DNA of 64,000 nucleotides from SB11 sp943370295 (lineage in GTDB: Bacteria > Bacteroidota > Bacteroidia > UBA8524): NCBI GenBank assembly GCA_943370295.1, contig CALRQL020000005.1, forward strand, positions 124,001 to 188,000. Reading direction: 5' to 3'. The translations under genes and the position numbers were made by a program. The first letter of the stretch is position 1. Every line of letters starts with the position of its first letter. Shown piece by piece: positions 34,442-43,432 of the stretch. The notes below the pieces were generated by a model. The model ran no database searches and was not told the DNA's origin. It saw only the letters and a program-made list of their open reading frames with translations.

Positions 34442-36001
34442 ATGAAAACAAAAGATTGGTTTATAATAGTTGGCGGAGTGTTGTTTGCATACCTGTTCTA
34501 TAAACAGGCGGCAGGACTTAATTATTTAGTATATAGCCTTTTTGTAGTAGCAGGCTTGCTACTGAGCAACCCTAAGAATATAGCAAACAAACGTTGGTGG
34601 TTAAGTATTGCTGCATTAGCCATCTCGTTGTGCGGCATGGTACTGTACGGTAGTGTGGTTGCGTGGGTGTCTGTAATTTTTTCGCTGCTAATAGTAACAG
34701 GGTACAGCAACAATGGCAATGCTTCAGCAGTACTTAATTTTTTACAATCAGTAATAGCAGTGCCATTTTCACTACCAAATTTCTTCAGACAACATCACAT
34801 AGCTGCCGAAAATAAACGACGGACAAACGGTAAAAAAGCAAGCCCATACGGGTTTGTGTACATCATCATTTTTTGCGTATTTATATTGTTTGTGCTTTTG
34901 TACAGTGCCACAAGCACTGCGTTTAGCGAATTATTAAAGCAAATTAATTTTCGCTTTATTTCTTTTGGTTGGGTAATGTGGACCCTAATGGGGTTTTTTA
35001 TTTCGTTTGCGCTACTAAAAAATCGCCGTCTTAAATTTCTTGACCGTGAAGAAGGCAAATGGGGGCGGCCTTTACTTGCGCCAATACTGCCATTAGAGGG
35101 AGAGCAAGCCGAAAAAAACACTGTTGAAAACAAAGCCGGCACACTTTTACTTGTATTGCTAAACATATTGTTACTGGTGGTAAACTCATCGGATATTGCA
35201 TTTTTAGCAGGAGGAATCAGTGCCAATCAAAACCTTAATTATTCGGAAATGGTGCATCAGGGTATTGGAGCTTTAATATTCTCAATACTTATTGCCGTTG
35301 GTATTATTCTGTACTTTTTCAGAGGGAAACTAAATTTTGATGAAAAAGCAAAAACCTTGCAGGTACTTGCCCTTATTTGGATGCTGCAAAATCTTTTACT
35401 CACCGCCACCGGAGCGTATAAAAACTATTTATACATAGATATTGTTGACGGACTAACCTACAAACGAGTTGGGGTTTTCTTTTATTTATTACTTGCCTCC
35501 ATAGGTTTGTTTTTTACCGCCATGAAGGTATATACCAAAAAACCCAACTGGTATTTGGTGCGGGTAAATTTCACTGCCTTTTTTATTGTGTTGATTGCAA
35601 GCAGCTCCGTTGATTGGGACGTTATAATTACCAACTATAATATAAAACATGCAGAACTAAAGAGAGAAGACCCTGATATAGAGTATTTACTACGCTTATC
35701 TAGCCGCAACCTGCCTTTAATTGAAAAGTGGATGAGTAGCGCAGCAGCTAACCCTGCGCGTTTGCATCAATACAAAGCCTGGGAGTATAATAACCTATCT
35801 GAAAAATTCATCCATAAATCAATATTGTTTAATGAGAAATATAGCCAAAAGGGTTGGCAATCGTGGAACCTGACTAACCACACCAATTATCAGTATTTAA
35901 AACCGCTAAACTATGATAAATACTACATTACACTACCCGAAAACGAGACTATTGACACCCTAACAACCCCTACTGACAATGGATACTGCAATAAAAAATA
36001 A
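34442..36001 (+). CDS. DUF4173-type multi-spanning membrane protein
   Basis: 519 residues with about 11 hydrophobic segments, a basic cytoplasmic loop near residue 120-130 (AAENKRRTNGKKAS) and a soluble C-terminal 120 residues. The central part (YSEMVHQGIGALIFSILIAVGIILYFF, then GLTYKRVGVFFYLLLASIGL) and overall length match the DUF4173/DUF4153 family of unknown function. It starts 18 bp after the preceding membrane protein and overlaps the next gene by 23 bp, so it belongs to the same operon. Confidence 0.78.
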   Translation: MKTKDWFIIVGGVLFAYLFYKQAAGLNYLVYSLFVVAGLLLSNPKNIANKRWWLSIAALAISLCGMVLYGSVVAWVSVIFSLLIVTGYSNNGNASAVLNFLQSVIAVPFSLPNFFRQHHIAAENKRRTNGKKASPYGFVYIIIFCVFILFVLLYSATSTAFSELLKQINFRFISFGWVMWTLMGFFISFALLKNRRLKFLDREEGKWGRPLLAPILPLEGEQAEKNTVENKAGTLLLVLLNILLLVVNSSDIAFLAGGISANQNLNYSEMVHQGIGALIFSILIAVGIILYFFRGKLNFDEKAKTLQVLALIWMLQNLLLTATGAYKNYLYIDIVDGLTYKRVGVFFYLLLASIGLFFTAMKVYTKKPNWYLVRVNFTAFFIVLIASSSVDWDVIITNYNIKHAELKREDPDIEYLLRLSSRNLPLIEKWMSSAAANPARLHQYKAWEYNNLSEKFIHKSILFNEKYSQKGWQSWNLTNHTNYQYLKPLNYDKYYITLPENETIDTLTTPTDNGYCNKK

Positions 36002-36698
36002 ATACGTTATTGCATTTGTTTTTGCAGTGGCAATGGCCTTTTTAGAGAGCGCTGTGGTGGTATACCTCCGATATTTGCTTTACCCTGATGGCTTTGTATT
36101 TCCACTGCGTGAAATGGCAAATATTATTATTATCACAGAGTTAGGTCGTGAGGCAGCTACGGTGGTGATGCTGATTGCTGTGGGCATTATGCTGGCAAAA
36201 ACAAAGCTGTCTCGGTTTGCTTGGTTTATGTTTTGCTTTGCCGTATGGGATATATTTTATTACGTTTTCTTATACGTACTATTAGGTTGGCCGCAAAACG
36301 TTTTTGAATGGGATATATTATTCTTAATCCCTGTGGCATGGTACGGCCCTGTTATTACCCCGTGCTTGGTTTCATTGAGCATGATTGGACTGGCGGCAAT
36401 TATTATTGGGTATGAACACAAGGGTGCAGTGCGCCGCTTACGCAAGCGAGAATGGGGAACTATGCTAATAGGATGCGGTATTATATTAATCACTTTTATG
36501 GGGCCTTTTGTTGAGTATGCAGGCACTAAATACGGCGGCTGGAAATGGCCCGGGACCGAAGAATTGATGAAGGCCGGCCTTACGTTTATACCTGTGCAAT
36601 ATAACTGGACGCTATTTATTATCGGGTTTTGTTTAATTTTAACAGCAATTGCCGTTTACTGGCAAAGGGTGCGCAAAGCAAGCATGGTATTACATTAA
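35979..36698 (+). CDS. Seven-span membrane protein, unknown
   Basis: 239 residues with about seven hydrophobic segments and conserved-looking polar spots inside membrane helices (ELGREAATVVML, FAVWDIFYYVFLYVLLGWPQNVFEWDILFLIP). The ATG lies inside the end of the DUF4173 gene (23-bp overlap), implying coupled translation. I do not recognise the family. The periplasmic-side KWPGTEELMKAG loop might bind something. Confidence 0.65.
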   Translation: MDTAIKNKYVIAFVFAVAMAFLESAVVVYLRYLLYPDGFVFPLREMANIIIITELGREAATVVMLIAVGIMLAKTKLSRFAWFMFCFAVWDIFYYVFLYVLLGWPQNVFEWDILFLIPVAWYGPVITPCLVSLSMIGLAAIIIGYEHKGAVRRLRKREWGTMLIGCGIILITFMGPFVEYAGTKYGGWKWPGTEELMKAGLTFIPVQYNWTLFIIGFCLILTAIAVYWQRVRKASMVLH

Positions 36699-36710
36699 AT
36701 ATAAAAAATT

Positions 36711-36995
36711 ATGTGGAAACTACAACTGGCAAGGTATTATGTACCTTCAATTATAATTGGGGGCATTGTGATTCCGCTTATTGGCGGCTCTATAAGCGAT
36801 GAGACCGCTGTAATGGTTTCACTGATGATAATAATGCTACTGGTATTTTTAGCTACATTCCCTATCGTAGGAATTATATACGTTACTTCAAGTAGAAAAC
36901 AGCAATCGCTAAGTCTTGTTTATTTTGGGATGTCGTTGGCGTGGGTGTTCCTAACGTTTGTCGCTTATAAACTTTACACTACCCCAATTATTTAG
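36711..36995 (+). CDS. Small membrane protein, MWK paralogue 1
   Basis: 94 residues, three hydrophobic segments. It begins MWKLQLARYYV and shares with the next gene an MWK-x4-YY start, a charged loop after the second span (SSRKQQS here, SSKSKVE there) and a similar last span ending near a TP or EP motif. Together they form a small tandem family of unknown role, at the end of the 32.7-37.5 kb membrane-protein operon. Confidence 0.6.
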   Translation: MWKLQLARYYVPSIIIGGIVIPLIGGSISDETAVMVSLMIIMLLVFLATFPIVGIIYVTSSRKQQSLSLVYFGMSLAWVFLTFVAYKLYTTPII

Positions 36996-37043
36996 CTAAA
37001 GTGGTTTCAATTAATTTTTTATTCTAAACATTAAACACAAATT

Positions 37044-37340
37044 ATGTGGAAGGTAACGCTTACCAAATATTACTTGGTAATATTTGCTTCCTGTGCGCTG
37101 ATAAGTCAACTTGCAGGGCGCATTTGGCTGGACGAATGGCGATGGTTTCAAATCACTTTATTGTTAATCGCCGCATTTGTTGGAACGTACCCCGTTATTG
37201 TTTTGATTTACTTTTCATCGAAATCCAAGGTTGAAATAGTGAATGCTATTCTCACCCTTTTGGGGCTTATTTGGGTGGTACTGGCTCTTTTTCTTTTTTT
37301 ATTATATATCGAACCCTTTTTTGGAGGAAGTTGGGGGTAA
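37044..37340 (+). CDS. Small membrane protein, MWK paralogue 2
   Basis: 98 residues, three spans, starting MWKVTLTKYYLVIFA. It aligns along its length with the preceding gene (TYPVIVLIYFSSKSK against TFPIVGIIYVTSSRK). It ends GGSWG just before a third, shorter copy. Function unknown. Confidence 0.6.
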   Translation: MWKVTLTKYYLVIFASCALISQLAGRIWLDEWRWFQITLLLIAAFVGTYPVIVLIYFSSKSKVEIVNAILTLLGLIWVVLALFLFLLYIEPFFGGSWG

Positions 37341-37353
37341 TACTATTGACGGT

Positions 37354-37533
37354 ATGATAGCTGCAATAATCTTTGTTTTTCTATGCTTTATGATTTTTTA
37401 TCCCGTTGGGCTACTGGTTTATCTTATTGGTAACAGTAGAAAATATAACAGCATATTTACCATTTTAGGAATTTTATGGCTTTTTATACTACTGTTATTC
37501 ATCAGTTTTCTAAATACGCCATTTGGTATGTAG
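37354..37533 (+). CDS. Small membrane protein, truncated MWK paralogue 3
   Basis: 59 residues from ATG 37354 (MIAAIIFVFLCFMIFYPVG). It aligns with the last two spans of paralogue 2 (YPVGLLVYLIGNSRKYN with YPVIVLIYFSSKSKVE; LGILWLFILLLF with LGLIWVVLALFL). It lacks the MWK start and first span. The same frame is open back to 37243 but overlaps paralogue 2 there. It is either a shortened working gene or the remains of a tandem duplication. Confidence 0.5.
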   Translation: MIAAIIFVFLCFMIFYPVGLLVYLIGNSRKYNSIFTILGILWLFILLLFISFLNTPFGM

Positions 37534-37559
37534 TTTAAAAACTATTATAACGGTTTTAC

Positions 37560-37790
37560 GTTTTTATTCAAACTTTCAGGCGGATTAAAATCCATCGCTT
37601 TCAAAATTACCCTATTGGAGAGGACTTAAGTCCTCTCCAATAGGGTAATCGCAATAGTGCAGGATTTCAATCCTGTTAAAACGCCGGGCTAAGGATTAAT
37701 CGGGTAGGGGTCGAAAAGTGAGATTTCCAATCAAGTTGGGAATGACGGGGTGCAGGCACACCTCCAACAGCGCCATCATCAGTAAGTAAA
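37560..37790. repeat. Composite palindrome cluster, copy C, plus a hairpin repeat
   Basis: A perfect 44-bp palindrome at 37606-37649 is centred on GGACTTAAGTCC and flanked by smaller ones with the same centre type (ggattaaaatcc, aggatttcaatcct). From about 37725 there is an inverted copy of the cattcccaacttgattggga hairpin. This 278-bp gap shows no gene. Confidence 0.85.
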
Positions 37791-37811
37791 AAATTATGGC
37801 TACATCGATAA

Positions 37812-38234
37812 TTACTTATCGTTTGCGGGTTTCCATAAAGGGCCTACAGCTAAAAGTAAAACTATGCAATTAAATATCACATTCGATTCGTTTCCCGAAG
37901 CAATTGAACCGGTACTGTCAAGCACAAACCAAGCTAATAACCCTGCAAGAACGGCTTTTCTAACACCCTCAGGGTTAAAATCATACACCCATTGTTGCAA
38001 GCACCAAACACAAACTCCCCAGCCCAAAAGAAATCCTCCGGTAAGTGCCGATAAAAAGCGTGTTGTGCGTGCCTGATAATCTTGAACTCCGTCAACAGGA
38101 TAACTTAAAAAGTCAAGTGTCCATCTAGCAAACTCTGAGGTGGGAAGCATGGTTCCCAAAAAAAATATTGGACCGAAGGAGCCAATAACAAATGCCGTAA
38201 TCTTTAGGTAGTTTTTGTGTTCGTGTGTTGTCAT
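37812..38234 (-). CDS. Small membrane protein, unknown
   Basis: 140 residues with four hydrophobic segments (about 10-30, 58-82, 93-110, 115-132) and a short acidic/aromatic loop. I do not recognise the family. It is transcribed in the same direction as, and 64 bp after, the TetR-type regulator gene, so it may be that regulator's target. Confidence 0.6.
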   Translation of the reverse strand: MTTHEHKNYLKITAFVIGSFGPIFFLGTMLPTSEFARWTLDFLSYPVDGVQDYQARTTRFLSALTGGFLLGWGVCVWCLQQWVYDFNPEGVRKAVLAGLLAWFVLDSTGSIASGNESNVIFNCIVLLLAVGPLWKPANDK

Positions 38235-38298
38235 TGTAGTATTTTTCTACAAATCAACCATACGGCCAGTAACATTTTTATACGCTTGCGTACAATAG

Positions 38299-38832
38299 TT
38301 AAGACAAGCGGCGAACTATTCTTTTTAAGTTCCCAAAGTATTGTTCAAGCCATTTAAAATTTAGATTTTCGGCATTTATTTGCAGAAAAAAATTTTCTAC
38401 GGCTAACTCAAAAATACCAGCTAATTGTTGGTGTGTGTAACTTACTTTTAAATCGTTTACCCAAACAACAATAAGCTCATTACCAATTACTTGATTTGAT
38501 TTTTCAAGTATTTCTTTATATCGCTTATCGTGCTGGTTAAAACGTAATTGCCTGTTAAAAAGTAAATCAGTTTTGTGTTCAATTAGGATATTGATTAGTT
38601 GAGGATTAATACACGAGACTGCTTTTTCTTTTTCAGCCATAATTTTGGCTTGCCGCAAATGAAAATCAAACAGGTGTTCTTCAAAAACTCCAATATCGGC
38701 AAACCTATGGTAAAAAGAGGACTTACTAATTCCAACTTTTTGAGCAAGTTGTTCAACCTTTAGGCCATTTTTACCCAGTAACGAAAAAACATCGTAGCCC
38801 GTTTTTACCCAAACTTCTTCATGCTCTTTCAT
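38299..38832 (-). CDS. TetR/AcrR-family regulator
   Basis: 177 residues. The N-terminal helix-turn-helix is degenerate but readable (GYDVFSLLGKNGLKVEQLAQKVGISKSSFYHRFADIGVFEEHLF), followed by an all-helical ligand or dimer domain. Its AT-rich composition differs from uvrB upstream. The likely target is the small membrane protein downstream on the same strand. The ligand is unknown. Confidence 0.75.
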   Translation of the reverse strand: MKEHEEVWVKTGYDVFSLLGKNGLKVEQLAQKVGISKSSFYHRFADIGVFEEHLFDFHLRQAKIMAEKEKAVSCINPQLINILIEHKTDLLFNRQLRFNQHDKRYKEILEKSNQVIGNELIVVWVNDLKVSYTHQQLAGIFELAVENFFLQINAENLNFKWLEQYFGNLKRIVRRLS

Positions 38833-38871
38833 TGGCTTTTTGTAAATGCGAAGATATTGAGTGTGCTGTAA

Positions 38872-40914
38872 TTATCCGTTGTCAATGCCGTAGCGTTCTT
38901 CCATTAGTTTTTTCAAACCCATCATCTCATCGCGCAAGCGAGCCGCTTCCATAAAGTCAAGTTCTTTGGCGGCTTTGTGCATGGCTCCTTCGGTTTCTTT
39001 AATGGTCTTCTCAAGCTGCGGCTTGGTCATGTATTGTACTACAGGGTCGGCGGCTATGTTCACTTCCTCCTCCTCTACATAAGCCTTTTGCATAGTACCC
39101 GTTTTGGCATCGGCCACGCTGGTTTGTTTAAATATCTCCTCGCGGCTTTTGCGCACTGTTTTGGGTACAATACCGTGTTCTTGGTTATACGCAATCTGCT
39201 TCTCGCGCCTGCGGTCAGTTTCTTCAATAGTTCTGGTAAGGCTATCTGTCATCACATCGGCGTACATAATTACCTTACCGCGCTCGTTACGGGCAGCACG
39301 CCCAATGGTTTGCGTTAAGCTGCGCTGACTGCGTAAAAATCCTTCTTTATCCGCATCCAAAATTGCCACTAAAGATACTTCGGGCAAGTCCAGTCCTTCG
39401 CGCAGCAAGTTCACACCCACCAACACGTCAAACTCACCCAAACGCAAGCCGCGCAAAATCTCCACTCGGTCAAGGGTTTTCACCTCGCTGTGTATATAAC
39501 GGCATTTAATGCCCAATCGGGTCATGTATTTGGTAAGTTCCTCCGCCATCCGTTTGGTAAGGGTGGTAACCAAAATACGGTCGCCCATCTTAATACGCTC
39601 ATTCACCTCGTCAAGCAAATCGTCCACTTGGTTGGTGCAGGGGCGTACTTCAATCACAGGGTCAAGCAAGCCCGTAGGGCGTATAATTTGTTCTACCACA
39701 ATCCCTTCGCTTTCCTGTATCTCAAAATCAGCCGGTGTTGCGCTCACATACACCGTTTGGGGCACCATTGTATAAAACTCTTCAAACTTTAGCGGGCGGT
39801 TATCCAATGCCGCAGGCAAACGGAAACCATAATCCACCAAGTTCACCTTACGCGAACGATCCCCGCCGTACATAGCGCGCACCTGCGGCATGGTTACGTG
39901 GCTTTCGTCTATCACCAATAAAAAATCATCAGGGAAGTAATCAATCAAACAAAACGGACGGTCACCGGGCTTACGGCCGTCCATATAGCGGCTGTAGTTC
40001 TCAATACCGCTGCAATAGCCCAGTTCACGCATCATCTCAAGGTCAAAAGTAACCCTGTCTTCCAGTCGCTTGGCTTCCAATACACGGCCAATGCTTTTAA
40101 AATACTCTACTTGTGCTACCATATCGTCTTGTATTACGCGCATGGCTGCATTTAGTCGTTCTTTTGGAGTAACAAACAGGTTGGCGGGATAAATGGCAAT
40201 GTTGGGCAGCTTTTCAAGCGTTTGCCCTGTAGTGGGGTCAAAAACCGAAATATCTTCCACCTCGTTGCCAAAGAAACTTAGCCTAAAGGCCACATCGGTA
40301 TAGGCACCATAAATATCAACGTTATCGCCTTTAACGCGAAAAGTTCCGCGCTTAAACTCAGCCGTGGTGCGTGAGTAAAGTGCATCTACCAAGGAGTATA
40401 ATAGTGTGTTACGTGATATTTTCTGGCCTTTTTCAATCCGCACTACGCTTTGCATAATATCGTAGGGATTACCGGCACCGTAAATGCACGATACTGAGGC
40501 AACCACTATCACATCTTTACGACCTGAAAGAAGAGAGGCGGTGGTTTTTATCCGCATTTTTTCTATCTCTTCGTTAATGTTAAGGTCTTTTTCAATGTAG
40601 GTATTGGTGGTGGGAATAAACGCTTCGGGTTGGTAATAATCGTAATATGAAACAAAGTACTCAACGGCGTTTTCAGGGAAAAACTGCTTAAACTCACCGT
40701 ACAATTGTGCTACCAGTGTTTTGTTGTGACTGATGATAAGCGTGGGCTTTTGTACTTGCTGTATTACATTGGCTATGGTAAATGTTTTACCGCTACCCGT
40801 AACCCCCAAAAGAGTTTGGGCACGGTCGCCGCGATTAATGCCCTCAACCAGTTGTTTTATGGCCGTGGGTTGGTCGCCCGTAGGTATATATTCTGAAGTA
40901 AGTTGGAATTGCAC
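38872..40914 (-). CDS. uvrB: Excinuclease ABC subunit B
   Basis: 680 residues. It verifies damage after UvrA and recruits UvrC in nucleotide excision repair. Walker A GVTGSGKTFT, the beta-hairpin YYDYYQPEAFIP, helicase motifs (DESHVTMPQ, SATPADFE, REGLDLPEVSLVAILDADKEGFLRS, QTIGRAAR) and the C-terminal UVR motif (EAARLRDEMMGLKKLM) are intact. The start is GTG at 40914 (coding MQFQLTSEYIPTGDQP). The frame extends to 41031, but the extra 39 residues have no family similarity, and a -7 element at 40939-40946 supports the short form. Confidence 0.97.
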   Translation of the reverse strand: MQFQLTSEYIPTGDQPTAIKQLVEGINRGDRAQTLLGVTGSGKTFTIANVIQQVQKPTLIISHNKTLVAQLYGEFKQFFPENAVEYFVSYYDYYQPEAFIPTTNTYIEKDLNINEEIEKMRIKTTASLLSGRKDVIVVASVSCIYGAGNPYDIMQSVVRIEKGQKISRNTLLYSLVDALYSRTTAEFKRGTFRVKGDNVDIYGAYTDVAFRLSFFGNEVEDISVFDPTTGQTLEKLPNIAIYPANLFVTPKERLNAAMRVIQDDMVAQVEYFKSIGRVLEAKRLEDRVTFDLEMMRELGYCSGIENYSRYMDGRKPGDRPFCLIDYFPDDFLLVIDESHVTMPQVRAMYGGDRSRKVNLVDYGFRLPAALDNRPLKFEEFYTMVPQTVYVSATPADFEIQESEGIVVEQIIRPTGLLDPVIEVRPCTNQVDDLLDEVNERIKMGDRILVTTLTKRMAEELTKYMTRLGIKCRYIHSEVKTLDRVEILRGLRLGEFDVLVGVNLLREGLDLPEVSLVAILDADKEGFLRSQRSLTQTIGRAARNERGKVIMYADVMTDSLTRTIEETDRRREKQIAYNQEHGIVPKTVRKSREEIFKQTSVADAKTGTMQKAYVEEEEVNIAADPVVQYMTKPQLEKTIKETEGAMHKAAKELDFMEAARLRDEMMGLKKLMEERYGIDNG

Positions 40915-40938
40915 AGGGAGATAAAGTTTAAAGAACCA

Positions 40939-40946
40939 CAAATTTA
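40939..40946 (-). promoter_or_regulatory. -7 element TAAATTTG of uvrB
   Basis: An exact TAnnTTTG on the minus strand, 24 nt before the GTG start at 40914. It places transcription start inside the longer frame and so fixes the uvrB start. Confidence 0.55.
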
Positions 40947-41094
40947 CTAAATTGGTGCTGTATTTACCTTTGTATGGAGTAAATGGATAAATAGTTGTCT
41001 TTTGGGCAAGGAAAAAATCCGCAAAGCTCATTAGCTTAATAAACGCGAGCTTTGTAAAAACCGGCCGACGTTGTTTGGATTGTCCGGAGGGCTT

Positions 41095-41114
41095 CCCTCC
41101 TTAAGTAAGGAGGG
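41095..41114. repeat. CCCTCCTTA-AG-TAAGGAGGG hairpin
   Basis: A perfect 9-bp inverted repeat with a 2-nt centre, of the ccctcctt repeat type also seen near 15.9 and 19.4-19.6 kb. The surrounding 40915-41188 gap contains a second promoter-like TACCTTTG on the plus strand (about 40976-40983), about 200 bp before the lipoprotein gene, and no other gene. Confidence 0.6.
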
Positions 41115-41188
41115 ACAAAGGGAGGTTGGACGCGATTTTATTAGGTTCAGAGAAGAGTAAGATGGATAACAGATAAATGATATTGATA

Positions 41189-42193
41189 ATGAAAACAGGA
41201 TACATAGTAGTTGGAGCAATACTGCTGGCAGGCTGTGCTACTTCTAAACTCTCTAATAAGAGCAAAGAAGAGAAGGTGAAAATGGCCATTGACCAACGGA
41301 GTGAGGTGATTAACTATGCCCAACTGGAGAGGCAGCAAATCCCTACGGTATCAAACCGTATTGCTAACGACCGTGACCGCGGAATACTAACTGCGGGCTT
41401 GGTTACTCAGGCGGTTTCGTTGGGGGCAAATGCGGTAAAGCAGCTTATTGCTAATGAGAACAAAAAATACATGGCCGAATACCAAAGCGGCTTAACAGGT
41501 TTGTTTTTTTATGATCAGCTGTCTATTAAAAGCGCGTTTGACCCCATCGGGATGCAGTTTGGCGGTTTTACGTTTGTACGTACTTTTACAAATAAAGAAG
41601 GAAAAACCGATACGGCTATTGTTGCTCGTTTTTCGATAGTAACCGATAGCATGGGCGTATATGATATTTTTAACAACTCATTTTTTAAGCTTAGGCTTGA
41701 CAGTATTGAGGTTAGATACGCTAAGGCCAAGGTATCGGGCAGCAGGTGGTATATGCCCTGGACTTTGTACCAAAAGAAAGAGGACGAGAAGCTGCACCTT
41801 GATTTCGAAATCACCTTTACTACTAACTATGTAAACAAACAAGGCAACTTGTTTAATAACATGGAGCTGGGCAAGTTTTACCTGAACTTACGTAACGCGC
41901 CCATTAACAAGTCGAACGCAAACTATGCTGAGTATTATAACAACTTACGCGGCGAAGAGCTTGACGGCTTTAGCTTTGTGGTACCGCGTAGCTTTGGTTA
42001 TTACTTTCACGAAGGTGACTTTAGGGAGTGTTACAGCAGAGGGTTGTATAACATTGTGATAAAGGTGAAGGAAAGCAGTAAAGATAAGTTTGTTGACCAG
42101 CTGATAATGACCAATAGCAACCAAATTGTTGACCAAATAGGGACGACAATAAAACGGGAAGCAGAGAAGGCGATACAGCCGGGTGATAATTAA
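41189..42193 (+). CDS. Lipoprotein, unknown
   Basis: 334 residues from ATG 41189 (MKTGYIVVGAILLAGC). The lipobox LLAGC puts the lipidated cysteine at residue 16. The rest is soluble, beta-rich and without a recognised domain; it includes a segment ITAGLV-like near residue 70 (GILTAGLVTQAVSLGANAV) that could be amphipathic. It is probably anchored to a membrane facing the periplasm. Its stop overlaps the convergent receiver gene by 4 bp. Confidence 0.65.
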   Translation: MKTGYIVVGAILLAGCATSKLSNKSKEEKVKMAIDQRSEVINYAQLERQQIPTVSNRIANDRDRGILTAGLVTQAVSLGANAVKQLIANENKKYMAEYQSGLTGLFFYDQLSIKSAFDPIGMQFGGFTFVRTFTNKEGKTDTAIVARFSIVTDSMGVYDIFNNSFFKLRLDSIEVRYAKAKVSGSRWYMPWTLYQKKEDEKLHLDFEITFTTNYVNKQGNLFNNMELGKFYLNLRNAPINKSNANYAEYYNNLRGEELDGFSFVVPRSFGYYFHEGDFRECYSRGLYNIVIKVKESSKDKFVDQLIMTNSNQIVDQIGTTIKREAEKAIQPGDN

Positions 42194-42600
42194 ACGGCTT
42201 GCAAGCCGTTATATTGGTTTAAAATATCGTTGATTTTTTCTTCGTTAAGCGGCTTTACAATATAGCCTGCAATTATGCTTATTTCGCGGGCTTTTTCAAA
42301 ATCTGCTTGGTCGATAGAAGAGGTGGTTAAAAACACCAGCACTTTCTTTTTAAGGGCCTCCTGTACGCGGCTAAACTCCTTAATAAACTGCCAGCCGTCA
42401 AAAACAGGCATATTAATATCCAGCAATATTACATCAGGCAAATCATCCGGGTCGTGAACAATTTGTTGTAAATGGTTCATGGCCTCGTGGCCGTTTGTAA
42501 ACGAAGTGGCTTTGTCTGCTGCTTTTTTTAGTTCAAGGTATTTTTGTGCCGTAAACTGAAAAATTTCGTCATCGTCAATAATCCAAATATTTTTTATCAT
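42190..42600 (-). CDS. Single-domain response regulator
   Basis: 136 residues, only a receiver domain. The acidic pocket is IIDDDE, the phospho-acceptor D61 is in VILLDINMPVFDGW, FLTTSS holds the switch Thr/Ser, and the lysine is in YIVKPLN. There is no output domain, so it signals by protein contact. It starts 1 bp after the kinase-like gene and is probably co-translated. It resembles the receiver at the end of the 30.5-32.0 kb PAS protein. Confidence 0.87.
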   Translation of the reverse strand: MIKNIWIIDDDEIFQFTAQKYLELKKAADKATSFTNGHEAMNHLQQIVHDPDDLPDVILLDINMPVFDGWQFIKEFSRVQEALKKKVLVFLTTSSIDQADFEKAREISIIAGYIVKPLNEEKINDILNQYNGLQAV

Positions 42601-42601
42601 C

Positions 42602-43357
42602 TCAATTAGCTTGTGAAAATGAAATAATTATTTTGCTTACTCCTTCGCTTTCATTTTCTTCAACTTGTGAAGACGCTCCGGTGGCTCCTAAAAAAAGTTG
42701 CGCAAAATAATATAGCCAACTACTAGTTGGTGTGGCTGTTGAGCCGCTTTGTTTTTCCTTGTCGTCGGTTTTGGCTTCTCCGCTTAGGTTCATAAAAGCC
42801 GGGTAGGTAATTACGCATTGCAACCCTTCCCATGCCTTTTTAGTTTGTGCAACCATACTTCCCTCGTCATTAGCAATCATGCACAGCAGATAAAACGCAT
42901 TGAAAAAATAACGGGGTTGTGCCCATACTTCATTGCCGGCATCCAGCTCAATAATAATAGAAGAACCTAAAGGTGATTGTGCTTTAATGTCGGCAAAAAC
43001 CTTATCAAATTGCACTAAGCTTTGCTCGCTAATACGTTTTAAAGATACTTTTCTATCGTGCGATAGTTGTTCAAAACCTTCTTGCAGCCTATCCAGTGAG
43101 TTTGAGATTTTGTTTACATACAAACGCTTGTCGGCATCGTTTTCAGATTTATCATACAGTTGGAGCAACATATTGATGTTGGTGACCGGCGAACGTAAAT
43201 CATGCGAGTATTTCGAGGCAATTTTTTTTAATTCCCCGTTTTGATACATCAGCAACTCAAACGCTTCTATAACAAATCCTGTTAGCTGTGGGTTTTGTTG
43301 TATCAGTTGGTGCAGTGTATAATTTATAGTTGTATGTACTTTCTCAGTTACTACCAT
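42602..43357 (-). CDS. Histidine kinase-like protein with degenerate catalytic domain
   Basis: 251 residues from ATG 43357 (MVVTEKVHTT). The dimerisation helix carries the H-box KYSHDLRSPVTNINMLL (H52), but the C-terminal region lacks recognisable N, F and G boxes. It shows QPRYFFNAFYLLCMIAND where an N-box would be, and contains a loop rich in Ser/Thr/Lys (KEKQSGSTATPTSS). It probably cannot bind ATP normally. It may receive phosphate from another kinase and pass it to the adjacent receiver. No sensor domain is present; the first 45 residues are helical. Confidence 0.72.
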   Translation of the reverse strand: MVVTEKVHTTINYTLHQLIQQNPQLTGFVIEAFELLMYQNGELKKIASKYSHDLRSPVTNINMLLQLYDKSENDADKRLYVNKISNSLDRLQEGFEQLSHDRKVSLKRISEQSLVQFDKVFADIKAQSPLGSSIIIELDAGNEVWAQPRYFFNAFYLLCMIANDEGSMVAQTKKAWEGLQCVITYPAFMNLSGEAKTDDKEKQSGSTATPTSSWLYYFAQLFLGATGASSQVEENESEGVSKIIISFSQAN

Positions 43358-43432
43358 TGTGCACAAACAGCAGCGTAATATTCTTACGCAAAGTACAACA
43401 AATTATAAAACAAAATACATATTTCTTAAAAG

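Noticed and set aside
40915..41031. N-terminal extension of UvrB to ATG 41031
   Set aside because: The 39 extra residues have no family similarity and the -7 element at 40939-40946 lies within them.
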